A stretch of DNA of 6,502 nucleotides. Origin: Methanobacteriota archaeon (GTDB lineage Archaea > Hydrothermarchaeota > Hydrothermarchaeia > Hydrothermarchaeales > BMS3B). The notes beneath the pieces are model-generated. The model was not told where the DNA came from and did not search any database. It saw nothing but the letters and a program-made list of their open reading frames with translations. Each line of letters opens with the position of its first letter. Within the stretch, counting starts at the first letter, position 1. Positions 1 through 6,299 of the stretch are shown here, piece after piece. A program made the translations under genes and the position numbers. The stretch lies in the NCBI GenBank assembly GCA_003229935.1, contig QIGD01000074.1:1-6502 (forward strand), given 5' to 3'.

Positions 1-281
1 TCCCTCAGTTGGTGACTTGTATATGCCTTTAGTTGCTGCACTATCCAATGAGGGGCTGCTGTTGGATTAGCCTTGACGAATAAATGCACATGGTCTGGCA
101 TCACCTTCATATAATCTATTTCTATATCCAATTCCTTTGCCTTCAATTTGAGAAGTTCTCTCAAATTCTTTGCTATACTACCTGTTAACATTTTCCTCCT
201 GTATTTAGGGCACCATATCAGATGATACGCCACGTTGTTGGCACATGTGTTTGAATATTTCCATCTTTTGTTAACTACAAA
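1..281 (-). mobile_element. tnpA: IS200/IS605-family transposase TnpA, partial (runs off left edge), no normal start codon
   Basis: TnpA is the small HUH tyrosine transposase that excises and inserts IS200/IS605 elements as single-stranded DNA by recognising end hairpins. On the minus strand the frame is open from 281 down to the window edge (93 codons). It reads KRWKYSNTCANNVAYHLIW, then CPKYRRKML, then VMPDHVHLFV, followed by HWIVQQLKAYTSHQLR. These are the first beta strand, the CPKYR motif and the catalytic H-x-H pair (codons at 84-92) of this family. The catalytic tyrosine would lie further on, outside the window. Oddity: between the upstream stop (TAG, 282-284) and the conserved YSNT segment there is no ATG, GTG or TTG. 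The first candidate is GTG at 231-233, inside the conserved N-terminal strand. The copy may therefore have lost its start or use an unusual one. Family assignment is firm; activity is doubtful. Confidence 0.88.
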
Positions 282-327
282 CTATAGGTGGGTGGCACTG
301 ATATCTAGGTGTTTTGGTGGCAATTAA

Positions 328-543
328 GTATGGTTCGCTCTCCCCACCACTAAAGATAGTGGGCTTTCCCGCTCACGATATCGTAAATTATGTATATTGC
401 ATTATTACACTCTGGAAAATATTTTTGCTAAACTTCTTCATTCTGTTATGAAAAAAGTATTTCAATATAGTATTTCAAGTTTACCTTGGAAAGGGGTTGA
501 CAAAGAGGCTATGAATGTTGTGAAGTGCATCATTGCTAGATAA
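328..543 (+). pseudogene. Open-frame tail of unknown gene, possibly truncated by the IS insertion
   Basis: One frame is open from 328 (after TAA at 325-327) to the TAA at 541-543. From about 400 it reads plausible protein sequence, HYYTLENIFAKLLHSVM, followed by KKVFQYSISSLPWKGVDK and EAMNVVKCIIAR. An ATG at 448 would give a 31-residue peptide, but no ribosome-binding site precedes it (the sequence before it is TTCATTCTGTT). The 5' part of the frame runs through the IS end hairpin, so only the section after about 385 could be native. I do not recognise the family. The simplest reading is the C-terminal stub of a gene disrupted by the element on the left; a chance open frame in AT-rich DNA is the alternative. 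Apart from this and the IS end, the 282-594 interval shows nothing else. Confidence 0.25.
341..384. repeat. Probable tnpA-proximal (left) end of the IS200/IS605 element, with hairpin
   Basis: About 60-100 nt upstream of the tnpA frame lies an imperfect hairpin. CCACTA (347-352) pairs with TAGTGG (357-362) across the loop AAGA, and can be extended by a further C:G pair past a bulge. It is followed by a GGGCTTTCCC mini-stem (361-370) and the perfect palindrome ACGATATCGT (375-384). IS200/IS605 elements carry subterminal imperfect hairpins, recognised by TnpA, close to each end, and this is the expected place for the left end. The exact element boundary cannot be fixed from one end alone. The hairpin is seen directly; its role is inferred. 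Confidence 0.5.
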
Positions 544-582
544 CTTGCGTGGTTGTTTTTGTGCTATTGTTTAAATACGAAT

Positions 583-587
583 GAGGT
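583..587 (+). promoter_or_regulatory. Shine-Dalgarno sequence deciding the methyltransferase start
   Basis: GAGGT at 583-587 complements the archaeal 16S 3' end. It is spaced 7 nt from ATG 595 but 1 nt from ATG 589, which favours the later start. Confidence 0.55.
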
Positions 588-594
588 AATGGAC

Positions 595-1212
595 ATGGGC
601 GAATATATAAAGAAGGGGCTGGATAAGAAGAGATATGATAAGGCGGCAGCACGTTATGATATTTTTGAGTCTCCCATGGAATTAGTATTTTTTTCCAAAT
701 GGAGAAAGCGGCTTTTTGGTAGGATTAAGGGAGACTATATTCTCGATGTTGGTATAGGTACTGGGAAAAATATACCGCATTATGGGAAGGGAAGGTTTAT
801 TGGGGTAGATATCAGCATAAAGATGCTCGAAAAAGCAAAAAAGAGAGCAGAAAAACTGGGAAAGAAGGTGGAGCTTATTCAATGTGATGCCGAGGCATTG
901 CCATTTAAAAGCAAAGTCTTCGATGCAGTGGTGTCCACATATGTGTTCTGCTCAGTAGAGAATCCTGTAAGGGGCCTCAGAGAACTTTACAGGATATTGA
1001 AACCAGGCGATAGAGTTTATTTTCTGGAACACATGAGGTGTGAAAGTGAAACTGGGGGGGTTATTCTTGATGCGCTTAATCCTCTGGTGAGGGTTTTTGG
1101 GCCTGAGATAAACAGACGAACAGTTAAAAACATAGAGGAAGGGGGATTTAGAGTGGTTAAAGAGAACTGGCTTTTGACTTCGGTTTTTCGTTTCATCATT
1201 GCAGAAAAATAA
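595..1212 (+). CDS. Class I SAM-dependent methyltransferase, UbiE/Methyltransf_11 type
   Basis: This is a 205-residue cytosolic methyltransferase transferring a methyl group from S-adenosylmethionine; the acceptor is unknown. Visible motifs, numbered from the ATG at 595: glycine-rich motif I ILDVGIGTGKN (49-59), the ribose-binding acidic residue in FIGVDIS (D72), the adenine-side motif QCDAEALPF (96-104, D98), FDAVVSTYVF (109-118), and the post-motif LKPGDRVYFLEHMR (135-148). The tail (INRRTVKNIEEGGF) is typical of COG2226-like small-molecule or lipid methyltransferases. A frame extends back to TTG 553 and ATG 589, but GAGGT at 583-587 sits 7 nt before ATG 595 and only 1 nt before ATG 589, so 595 is preferred. 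The MqnP-like prenyltransferase in the same window makes a MenG-like demethylmenaquinone methyltransferase role possible. Phospholipid or other small-molecule methylation is equally open. A run of seven G (1054-1060) lies within the gene with the frame intact. Confidence 0.85.
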   Translation: MGEYIKKGLDKKRYDKAAARYDIFESPMELVFFSKWRKRLFGRIKGDYILDVGIGTGKNIPHYGKGRFIGVDISIKMLEKAKKRAEKLGKKVELIQCDAEALPFKSKVFDAVVSTYVFCSVENPVRGLRELYRILKPGDRVYFLEHMRCESETGGVILDALNPLVRVFGPEINRRTVKNIEEGGFRVVKENWLLTSVFRFIIAEK

Positions 1213-1303
1213 AAATTTTCTGGAGATTTTACAGTTTAAAAGAAAATTATTTGAGTCATGCAGTAAACTCCTACAGGGGCTGAATTAAGCTGGTTGATTT
1301 AAT

Positions 1304-1768
1304 ATGGAGAAAATAGATATTCACAGGAAGCCTAAGGGTTTATATAGATTTTTCAGCAGAATACCAGGTTATTTGTACAGAATAGGCTTTTCAAGTATTT
1401 TCGGGGCTAGTATGCTGATACTCTCAACAAAGGGAAGAAAGTCAGGGAAGACATTCAGAGTTCCTCTAGGATACGCTAGGAAAGTTGACTGTGTATATGT
1501 TGCTGCATTATACAAAAGTTCTGATTGGTACAGGAATGCAATTAAAAATCCGGAAGTTGAAATCCAGATAGGAAAGACACATATGAAAGCACATGCCTCA
1601 AAAGTGGATGACATGGAGGAAAAAGCGAAAGCCTACAGGGCAATCGTGCGGGCAAATGGAGAAAGAGGGGCTAAAACATTTTATTATACAAGGCCTATGA
1701 TGAACAACGAAGAGATTGGTAATATCGGTAAAAAGCTACCTATCATACGATTTGAAATAAAAGGATAA
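1304..1768 (+). CDS. Ddn-like F420H2-dependent oxidoreductase (DUF385 / nitroreductase-family deazaflavin-dependent)
   Basis: A 154-residue split-barrel protein of the family that includes mycobacterial Ddn and F420H2-dependent quinone reductases. The family signature is clear: LSTKGRKSGKTFRVPLGY (residues 40-57, the cofactor phosphate-binding stretch), VYVAALYKSSDWYRNAIKNP (64-83) with the typical W-Y-x-N, then VEIQIG (85-90) and A97. Length matches the usual 140-155 residues. No signal peptide is seen; the N-terminus (FFSRIPGYLYRIGFSSIFGA) is amphipathic/hydrophobic, as in members that touch the membrane. GGTTGAT at 1292-1298 is a weak ribosome-binding site 5 nt before ATG 1304. It follows the methyltransferase by 91 nt on the same strand and may or may not share a transcript. 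Known family members reduce quinones with F420H2, which fits a menaquinone-using organism. The substrate here is inferred; some relatives bind FMN, haem or fatty acids instead. Confidence 0.85.
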   Translation: MEKIDIHRKPKGLYRFFSRIPGYLYRIGFSSIFGASMLILSTKGRKSGKTFRVPLGYARKVDCVYVAALYKSSDWYRNAIKNPEVEIQIGKTHMKAHASKVDDMEEKAKAYRAIVRANGERGAKTFYYTRPMMNNEEIGNIGKKLPIIRFEIKG

Positions 1769-1787
1769 TCAAAGCTTGCATGTAAAT

Positions 1788-2939
1788 TTAGGAATCCTTA
1801 ACTGAAAGATATAGGAATGCCAGATAGAGGGGTATACTCAGGCTGTTAAAGCCAATATCTATTAGAGTTATAGTGTGGGCAAGGGCTGCTGCATAGATTG
1901 CAAGGCTTACTGCTCCTGACCTTTTATAAAGTATTCCAAGGACAGCTCCAACAAATCCTCCTGCTATAATAACACCCGGAAGTCCGAAATCCAAGGCAAA
2001 AGGCCCGAAAAAAGAGGAAGTAATAAGCACTGGATTGTGGTAATTAAGGACAACCACGCTTGTGATTTTATCTACTGTCATGGGGTTTAAAAATCCCAGA
2101 CCTTTAAGATATCCAAAGGGGAAAGATATACTCGCAACGCCTGAGAATACCCGGGTGGTAAAGCCTGCCCTGTATATTGGGTAGAGGTAAGGCGAAATAT
2201 TCCAGTGAGTATATGTTGTATTGGCGATAAATGTGGCTGCTGTTATGAATATAATAAATGTAGTTACCAGTACCGGCCACAGAGTTTTCAAACTGAAGCT
2301 TTTTCTTCTCGCATAAGCAATAATAAAGGTCAGGATAATAGCTAAAAAATCTACCTTAAAGCCTTCTAGGATTGCAATGCCAGCCAGAAGGCTAACCACC
2401 ATAATAGCTTTTTTTCTCGACAGTATTACGGCACAGAGACCTGCTGTGATCAGGGCGAAGCTGTAGAAAAAAGGTCTGATTGGGTTATAAACCTGAGTCT
2501 CTCTATAGTATCCATAAGTAATACCTATCCCATGAAATAGGATTATGATTCCTGCCGTAAAGGCAATAACTGTTACAGCTATTGTGAATCTCTTCAGGTT
2601 GAGCCTCTTCAGATGGTATATCAGCAGAAACATGACCGCTGTGGTTATAATAGAAAAAAAGAAATTTCTAAAAAAGATAAAACATGTAAAAAAAAGAGAA
2701 GCAATTAGAGCTGCTGCCACTATCTTCTCATCAATCTTTTCAATTTTCTGGCCAAGAAGGGAGAAGAGAATAAAGGCAAACAATCCTGCAATTATTAGAA
2801 TTACGGCATCAATTCCAAAGGTAGGTAGGGCTACCAGATAACTGGCGGTCTGATGTATAAAAAAAGATATAAGTGCAAGCAGCAAAAATGCCAGATATAA
2901 AACAGGGAAGGTTTTCCAAGGACTTAAAAGTTTATCCAT
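1788..2939 (-). CDS. Polytopic membrane protein, probable oligosaccharide repeat-unit polymerase (Wzy-like)
   Basis: A 383-residue integral membrane protein. Hydrophobic segments are visible near residues 12-28, 43-62, 73-91, 93-110, 118-136, 157-173, 177-191, 195-209, 222-238, 319-338, 343-360 and 366-380, i.e. about 12. A long, more polar loop (about 239-310) contains YRAGFTTRVFSGVAS. Features recalling Wzy/O-antigen-polymerase-like proteins of archaea are GFKVDFLAIILTF (193-205), the large loop, and FGPFALDFGLPGVIIAGG (311-328) followed by GAVLGILYKR. Such enzymes join lipid-linked glycan repeats outside the membrane. No glycosyltransferase, flippase or other glycan gene is in the window, so the assignment rests on architecture and is moderate. 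The gene ends 19 nt from the convergent Ddn-like gene and starts 19 nt from the divergent formate dehydrogenase gene. No Shine-Dalgarno sequence precedes the ATG, but a TATA-like element about 27 nt upstream suggests a leaderless transcript. Confidence 0.6.
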   Translation of the reverse strand: MDKLLSPWKTFPVLYLAFLLLALISFFIHQTASYLVALPTFGIDAVILIIAGLFAFILFSLLGQKIEKIDEKIVAAALIASLFFTCFIFFRNFFFSIITTAVMFLLIYHLKRLNLKRFTIAVTVIAFTAGIIILFHGIGITYGYYRETQVYNPIRPFFYSFALITAGLCAVILSRKKAIMVVSLLAGIAILEGFKVDFLAIILTFIIAYARRKSFSLKTLWPVLVTTFIIFITAATFIANTTYTHWNISPYLYPIYRAGFTTRVFSGVASISFPFGYLKGLGFLNPMTVDKITSVVVLNYHNPVLITSSFFGPFALDFGLPGVIIAGGFVGAVLGILYKRSGAVSLAIYAAALAHTITLIDIGFNSLSIPLYLAFLYLSVKDS

Positions 2940-2958
2940 GATGTATATTTGGTAGAGG

Positions 2959-5109
2959 ATGTATTATAAGTTTAAGGATGTAGTAGTTGTGGAAGAAGCT
3001 AAAACGAAAAATGATATCAGAAAGGTGCATACAACATGTCCCTATTGTGGTGTTGGGTGCCAGATTGAGATATATTTCTCCAGTGACAGGTTATTTAAAG
3101 TTGAAGCTTTTGATGAAGTTCCCCCTAATTATGGAGCGCTCTGCGTCAAGGGTAAGAATGGCCTGGGATTTATTGAGAGTGACAGACGCATTACCCAGCC
3201 GTTGATACGGCGTAAGAAGGATAGAGATTTGGAGCCTGTGAACTGGGATGTGGCTCTGGATTTCATGGTCAGAAGACTGGCAGATATAATCAAAAGATAT
3301 GGTCCTGATTCTACTGGATTCTTTAGCTCTGCCAAAGCTACCAATGAAGAGAACTATCTGATGCAGAAGATTGCCAGATCAGTGGTGGGAACCAACAATG
3401 TGGACCACTGTGCAAGGCTATGCCACAGCACTTCTGGTGTGGCTATGGGCCGGTCAGTAGGCGCAGGTGCAATGACCAATACCATAGAGGAAATTCAGGC
3501 GAATGATGTCATGCTGATTGTTGGCTCTAATATTCTGGATACATATCCCATAATTGGTATCCAGATGAAGAAAGCTGTGCAGAATGGTGCCAGAATGATT
3601 GTGGTGGATCCCCGTAATACTACCATAGCCAGATATGCAGAACTACATCTGGGGCTTAGACCGGGAAGTGATACCGTTCTATTTAACGGCATTGGCCGAT
3701 ATATTGTTGATGCAGGACTGCAAAACAATACATTTATTGAGAAAAACGTTAAGGGTTTTGATGAATGGTTGAAAAGTGTTGAGCTCTACACCCTAGAGTA
3801 TACAGAGAAGATTACTGGAATATCTGCTGAGGATGTCAGGAAGGCTGCCGAAATGTACGCTCGTGCAGAGCGAGGTGCAATATACTGGGCTATGGGGGCT
3901 ACTCAGCATGCTGGTGGAACCGACAATGTCCAGTCTCTTGTAAACCTAGCACTAATAACAGGTAAACTGGGCAAACGTGGTACAGGGCTAAATCCTATTA
4001 GAGGGCAGAACAATGTCCAGGGTGCAGGAGATATGGGTGCACTGCCCAATGTATTTCCCGGTGGGGGAAATGTAACTGATTCCAATGTGCGTCGCTATTA
4101 TGAGGGACTTTGGGGGGTAGAAAGACTACCTGAAAATATTGGTCTTGGTCTTACAGATATAATTGAGGGAACTCGAGTTGGACGGATAAAAGCGATATAT
4201 CTGATGGGAGAAGACCCAATGACAAGCGAGCCATATCAAGACCATGTTACGGATGCTCTGAATACACTCGAATTATTTGTGGTGCAGGATATTCTCTTAA
4301 ACGAAACCACTTCCTATGCCGATGTAGTGCTTCCGGCAGCATGTTTTGCTGAGAAGGATGGGACATTTATCAATACTGACCGTCGGGTTCAGCGCATCAG
4401 GAAGGCTGTAGAGCCACCAGGTGAAGCTAGGCCAGACTGGGAAATTTTAAGTGAGGTGGGGAGAAGACTCTCGGTAAAACTTAATAAACAACAGAAATGG
4501 GACTATAACAGTCCAGAGGAGGTATGGAACGAGGTGCGAAATGCATCACCCAGCCTTTTCAAAGGCATAAGTTATGCACGCATTGAAAGCAAGGGGGTGC
4601 GCTGGCCATGTCCCGCTGAGGAGCATCCTGGGACTGAAGACCTTTTTGTTGAGGGATTCAATACTCCTTCAAAAAAGGCACAGTTGTTTCCGGCTGAGTA
4701 CAGTCCACCTGTTGAAATTCCTGATGAGAAATATCCCCTTGTGCTTAATACAGGTCGGGTCCTCTTTCACTGGCACGGTGGGACAATGAGCCGCCGCAGC
4801 AAGCTGGCTGAATTATACCCTGAACTTCTTGTTGAGGTGAATCCCAATGATGCCGAGCGCTACGGTATCAGGGACAAAGATTATATAAATGTGGTTTCCC
4901 GCCGGGGACAGATTACAGCCCGTGCCAAGGTAACTGATAGGTCTCCTGAGGGTGTAGTTTTTGTACCAATCCACTTTGTCGAAGCTCCAGCCAATCGCCT
5001 GACACTCAACGTCTACGACCATAAAGCCAGAATCCCTGAGTACAAGAACTCTGCGGTTCGTATTATGCTGAGTCGAGATGCAGTAGCCAAGAAAAAGGAG
5101 TCATTTTAA
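2959..5109 (+). CDS. fdhA: Formate dehydrogenase alpha subunit, cysteine type, Mo/W bis-MGD with one [4Fe-4S]
   Basis: A 716-residue molybdopterin oxidoreductase oxidising formate to CO2 (or the reverse), about the length of E. coli FdhF. An N-terminal [4Fe-4S] site is formed by CPYCGVGC (C27, C30, C34) and C62 in ALCVKG, with the conserved K64 that links cluster and pterin. The active site is DHCARLCHSTSG: C155 (codon TGC at 3421) replaces the selenocysteine of FdhF, and H156 follows. The catalytic arginine is R348 in NPIRGQNNVQGAGDMG. Later come MGEDP (416-420), ADVVLPAACFAEKDGTF (454-470) and the C-terminal MGD-binding domain starting near LVLNTGRVLFHWHGGTM (594-610). No twin-arginine signal, so probably cytoplasmic. 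The F420- or ferredoxin-interacting beta subunit (FdhB) expected beside it is absent; downstream lies the MqnP-like gene, 109 nt away. Start choice is uncertain: GAGG abuts ATG 2959 with no spacer, and GTG 2989 or GTG 3025 would give N-termini closer to those of many relatives. Other bis-MGD enzymes are less likely given the R-G-Q-N-N-V-Q-G motif. Confidence 0.9.
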   Translation: MYYKFKDVVVVEEAKTKNDIRKVHTTCPYCGVGCQIEIYFSSDRLFKVEAFDEVPPNYGALCVKGKNGLGFIESDRRITQPLIRRKKDRDLEPVNWDVALDFMVRRLADIIKRYGPDSTGFFSSAKATNEENYLMQKIARSVVGTNNVDHCARLCHSTSGVAMGRSVGAGAMTNTIEEIQANDVMLIVGSNILDTYPIIGIQMKKAVQNGARMIVVDPRNTTIARYAELHLGLRPGSDTVLFNGIGRYIVDAGLQNNTFIEKNVKGFDEWLKSVELYTLEYTEKITGISAEDVRKAAEMYARAERGAIYWAMGATQHAGGTDNVQSLVNLALITGKLGKRGTGLNPIRGQNNVQGAGDMGALPNVFPGGGNVTDSNVRRYYEGLWGVERLPENIGLGLTDIIEGTRVGRIKAIYLMGEDPMTSEPYQDHVTDALNTLELFVVQDILLNETTSYADVVLPAACFAEKDGTFINTDRRVQRIRKAVEPPGEARPDWEILSEVGRRLSVKLNKQQKWDYNSPEEVWNEVRNASPSLFKGISYARIESKGVRWPCPAEEHPGTEDLFVEGFNTPSKKAQLFPAEYSPPVEIPDEKYPLVLNTGRVLFHWHGGTMSRRSKLAELYPELLVEVNPNDAERYGIRDKDYINVVSRRGQITARAKVTDRSPEGVVFVPIHFVEAPANRLTLNVYDHKARIPEYKNSAVRIMLSRDAVAKKKESF
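2961..2971 (-). promoter_or_regulatory. TATA-like box for the membrane protein gene (leaderless arrangement)
   Basis: Read on the minus strand this is ACTTATAATAC, centred about 27 nt before the A of the ATG (2939). That is the distance at which an archaeal TATA box would place transcription start at the start codon itself. The absence of a ribosome-binding site agrees. It lies within the first codons of the divergent formate dehydrogenase gene. Confidence 0.4.
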
Positions 5110-5178
5110 AATTGAGTAATAAAGCATATCCACTTAAGGAAGCTTTAATAGTTTTGTTGGAGATATAATCGTTTTTAG

Positions 5179-5188
5179 AAATATAAAT
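5179..5188 (+). promoter_or_regulatory. TATA-like element upstream of the prenyltransferase gene
   Basis: AAATATAAAT sits inside a short inverted repeat (GAAAT 5178-5182 / ATTTC 5187-5191). Transcription would begin near 5205-5212, barely leaving room for the AGGAG used by the TTG start. A second candidate, TTATATTATA at 5242-5251, lies about 23-25 nt before ATG 5270 and would suit a leaderless mRNA from that ATG. The rest of 5110-5218 shows no gene. Confidence 0.3.
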
Positions 5189-5207
5189 TTCGTCCATGGA
5201 AAAACTC

Positions 5208-5212
5208 AGGAG
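5208..5212 (+). promoter_or_regulatory. Shine-Dalgarno sequence AGGAG
   Basis: AGGAG is followed by a 6 nt spacer to TTG 5219, the start of the long prenyltransferase frame, and is 10 nt from ATG 5223, which opens an 11-codon frame in another phase (5223-5258). It is the strongest ribosome-binding site in the window and supports translation starting around 5219-5223. Confidence 0.5.
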
Positions 5213-5218
5213 AAAAGT

Positions 5219-6121
5219 TTGGATGAAAGTATACGCAAAAGTTATATTATACTTCTAAATACTATTCTTATGCTTCACAAATTTAAGGTAATCTTTAAGA
5301 TGGTAAAGATTGAACACACGCTCTTTGCCATGCCTTTTCTATATTCAGGTGCGATTCTTGCCTCGGGTGGGATTCCCTCACTATGGGTTCTCTTCTGGAT
5401 AACCCTTGGTCTATTCTCAGCAAGGTCTGCTGCAATGAGCCTCAACAGACTCATAGACAGAAATATAGATGCTTTAAATCCGAGAACAAGGGAAAGAGCT
5501 CTTGTGACAGGCGCACTGACTCCAAGTGAAGTTAAGGTAATAATCGTTATCTCTCTGCTTGTTCTCTTGCTTTGTGCTGCCATGCTCAATACTTTCACCC
5601 TTGAACTCTACCCGCTTGCTGTGGCAATAATGTGGTTATATCCATATACAAAGCGCTTCACATGGCTCTCTCATGTAGCTCTAGGTTTTGCTCTTGGCAT
5701 AGCACCTGCCGGTGCTTGGGCTGCAGTGAAGGCAAGTCTTAATATTCCTGCTATTCTACTGGCTCTTTCTGTAGTAGCTTGGGTGGCTGGCTTTGATATT
5801 ATATATGCTCTCCAAGACATTGAATTTGACAGGAAACACAGACTGTTCTCAATACCAGCGATATTTGGAGTAAAAAAGTCCTTAATAATCTCCAGCTTTT
5901 TTCATTCGCTTATGTTCATATTCCTCCTTGCCCTATACTTTGTCACATCTCTAGGGGGCATATATCTCTTTGGTCTTGCGGTTATCGCCTTTCTTCTCTT
6001 CTATGAACACAAACTTATCTCCCCTGAAAATATATCCCAGGCAGGAGTTGCTTTTTTTAATATAAATGCTGTAATAAGCTTTGTTCTCTTCTTCGCAATA
6101 GCTCTAGATATTTTCCTTTGA
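5219..6121 (+). CDS. mqnP: UbiA-family prenyltransferase, MqnP-like (futalosine menaquinone pathway)
   Basis: An integral membrane aromatic prenyltransferase that attaches a polyprenyl chain to the menaquinone precursor 1,4-dihydroxy-6-naphthoate. Numbered from TTG 5219 (300 residues), the two Mg-diphosphate motifs are intact: NRLIDRNID (76-84: N76, D80, D84), continuing ALNPRTRERALVTGAL, and DIIYALQDIEFDRKHRLFSI (193-212: D193, D200, D204). Segments KIEHTLFAMPF (30-40), YPYTKRFTWLSH (141-152), LGIAPAGAWAAV (159-170) and the tail YEHKLISPENISQAGVAFFN (262-281) are characteristic of the MqnP subgroup rather than MenA or archaeal lipid enzymes. About eight or nine membrane helices are visible. 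TTG 5219 has a good AGGAG ribosome-binding site; ATG 5270 gives 283 residues, the usual family length, with no ribosome-binding site but a possible leaderless promoter. Residues 1-17 look non-conserved, so either start is possible. Other mqn genes are not in the window. Confidence 0.88.
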   Translation: MDESIRKSYIILLNTILMLHKFKVIFKMVKIEHTLFAMPFLYSGAILASGGIPSLWVLFWITLGLFSARSAAMSLNRLIDRNIDALNPRTRERALVTGALTPSEVKVIIVISLLVLLLCAAMLNTFTLELYPLAVAIMWLYPYTKRFTWLSHVALGFALGIAPAGAWAAVKASLNIPAILLALSVVAWVAGFDIIYALQDIEFDRKHRLFSIPAIFGVKKSLIISSFFHSLMFIFLLALYFVTSLGGIYLFGLAVIAFLLFYEHKLISPENISQAGVAFFNINAVISFVLFFAIALDIFL

Positions 6122-6146
6122 TGCTATCTTTCTTTTGTACTATAGA

Positions 6147-6299
6147 ATGCGTGTACTTGGTATAGACATACTTTCAGGATATAAATTCAAAAAGCAGACC
6201 AAGGTAGTCTGCTGCGCTATTTGAATGTGGCGAGATTGTCCTGAGACAGAAGTTGGGATACAGAAAACTGGTGAATTTTATGACAGACATAGCAGAAAA
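6147..6299 (+). pseudogene. Frameshifted 5' fragment resembling archaeal DUF460 protein
   Basis: From ATG 6147 the frame reads MRVLGIDILSGYKFKKQTKV and then VCCAI before TGA at 6222-6224. The next frame continues without a break as ECGEIVLRQKLGYRKLVNFM, then TDIAEN (about 6223-6300). Removing one T from the TTT at 6220-6222 joins the two into a single polypeptide. The VLGIDIxxG opening, followed by a short hydrophobic strand, a GEIV step and a leucine-rich helix, recalls the RNase H-like N-terminus of the archaeal DUF460 family. That assignment is from memory and moderate. The coding sequence stops abruptly at the hairpin at 6300, where the family would continue for hundreds of residues. This is a dead remnant, most likely cut by the IS605-type element on its right. 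No ribosome-binding site is evident; a T-rich stretch (6127-6137) precedes it. Confidence 0.45.

Noticed and set aside
570..577. TTTAAATA as a TATA box for the methyltransferase gene
   Set aside because: It is only about 20 nt from ATG 595, so the transcript would start at or after the ATG, while the GAGGT at 583-587 would be outside the message.
282..594. CRISPR array or tRNA gene in the longest gene-poor interval
   Set aside because: No repeated units with spacers and no cloverleaf-like sequence could be seen; only the IS end and an open-frame tail are present.
1202..1222. Hairpin CAGAAAA / TTTTCTG across the methyltransferase stop codon as a terminator
   Set aside because: The stem is almost all A:T, overlaps the coding end, and is not followed by a clear T-run. 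A chance palindrome in AT-rich DNA is as likely.
2545..2841. 98-codon open frame on the + strand
   Set aside because: It lies entirely antisense to the membrane protein gene. Its lysine/arginine-rich product is the mirror of hydrophobic codons, with no ribosome-binding site or recognisable domain.
3421..3423. Possible selenocysteine codon at the formate dehydrogenase active site
   Set aside because: The codon is TGC (cysteine), not TGA, so no selenocysteine insertion is needed.
5275..5598. 107-codon open frame on the - strand
   Set aside because: It is antisense to the conserved N-terminal half of the MqnP-like gene, including its first aspartate motif; it has no family features.
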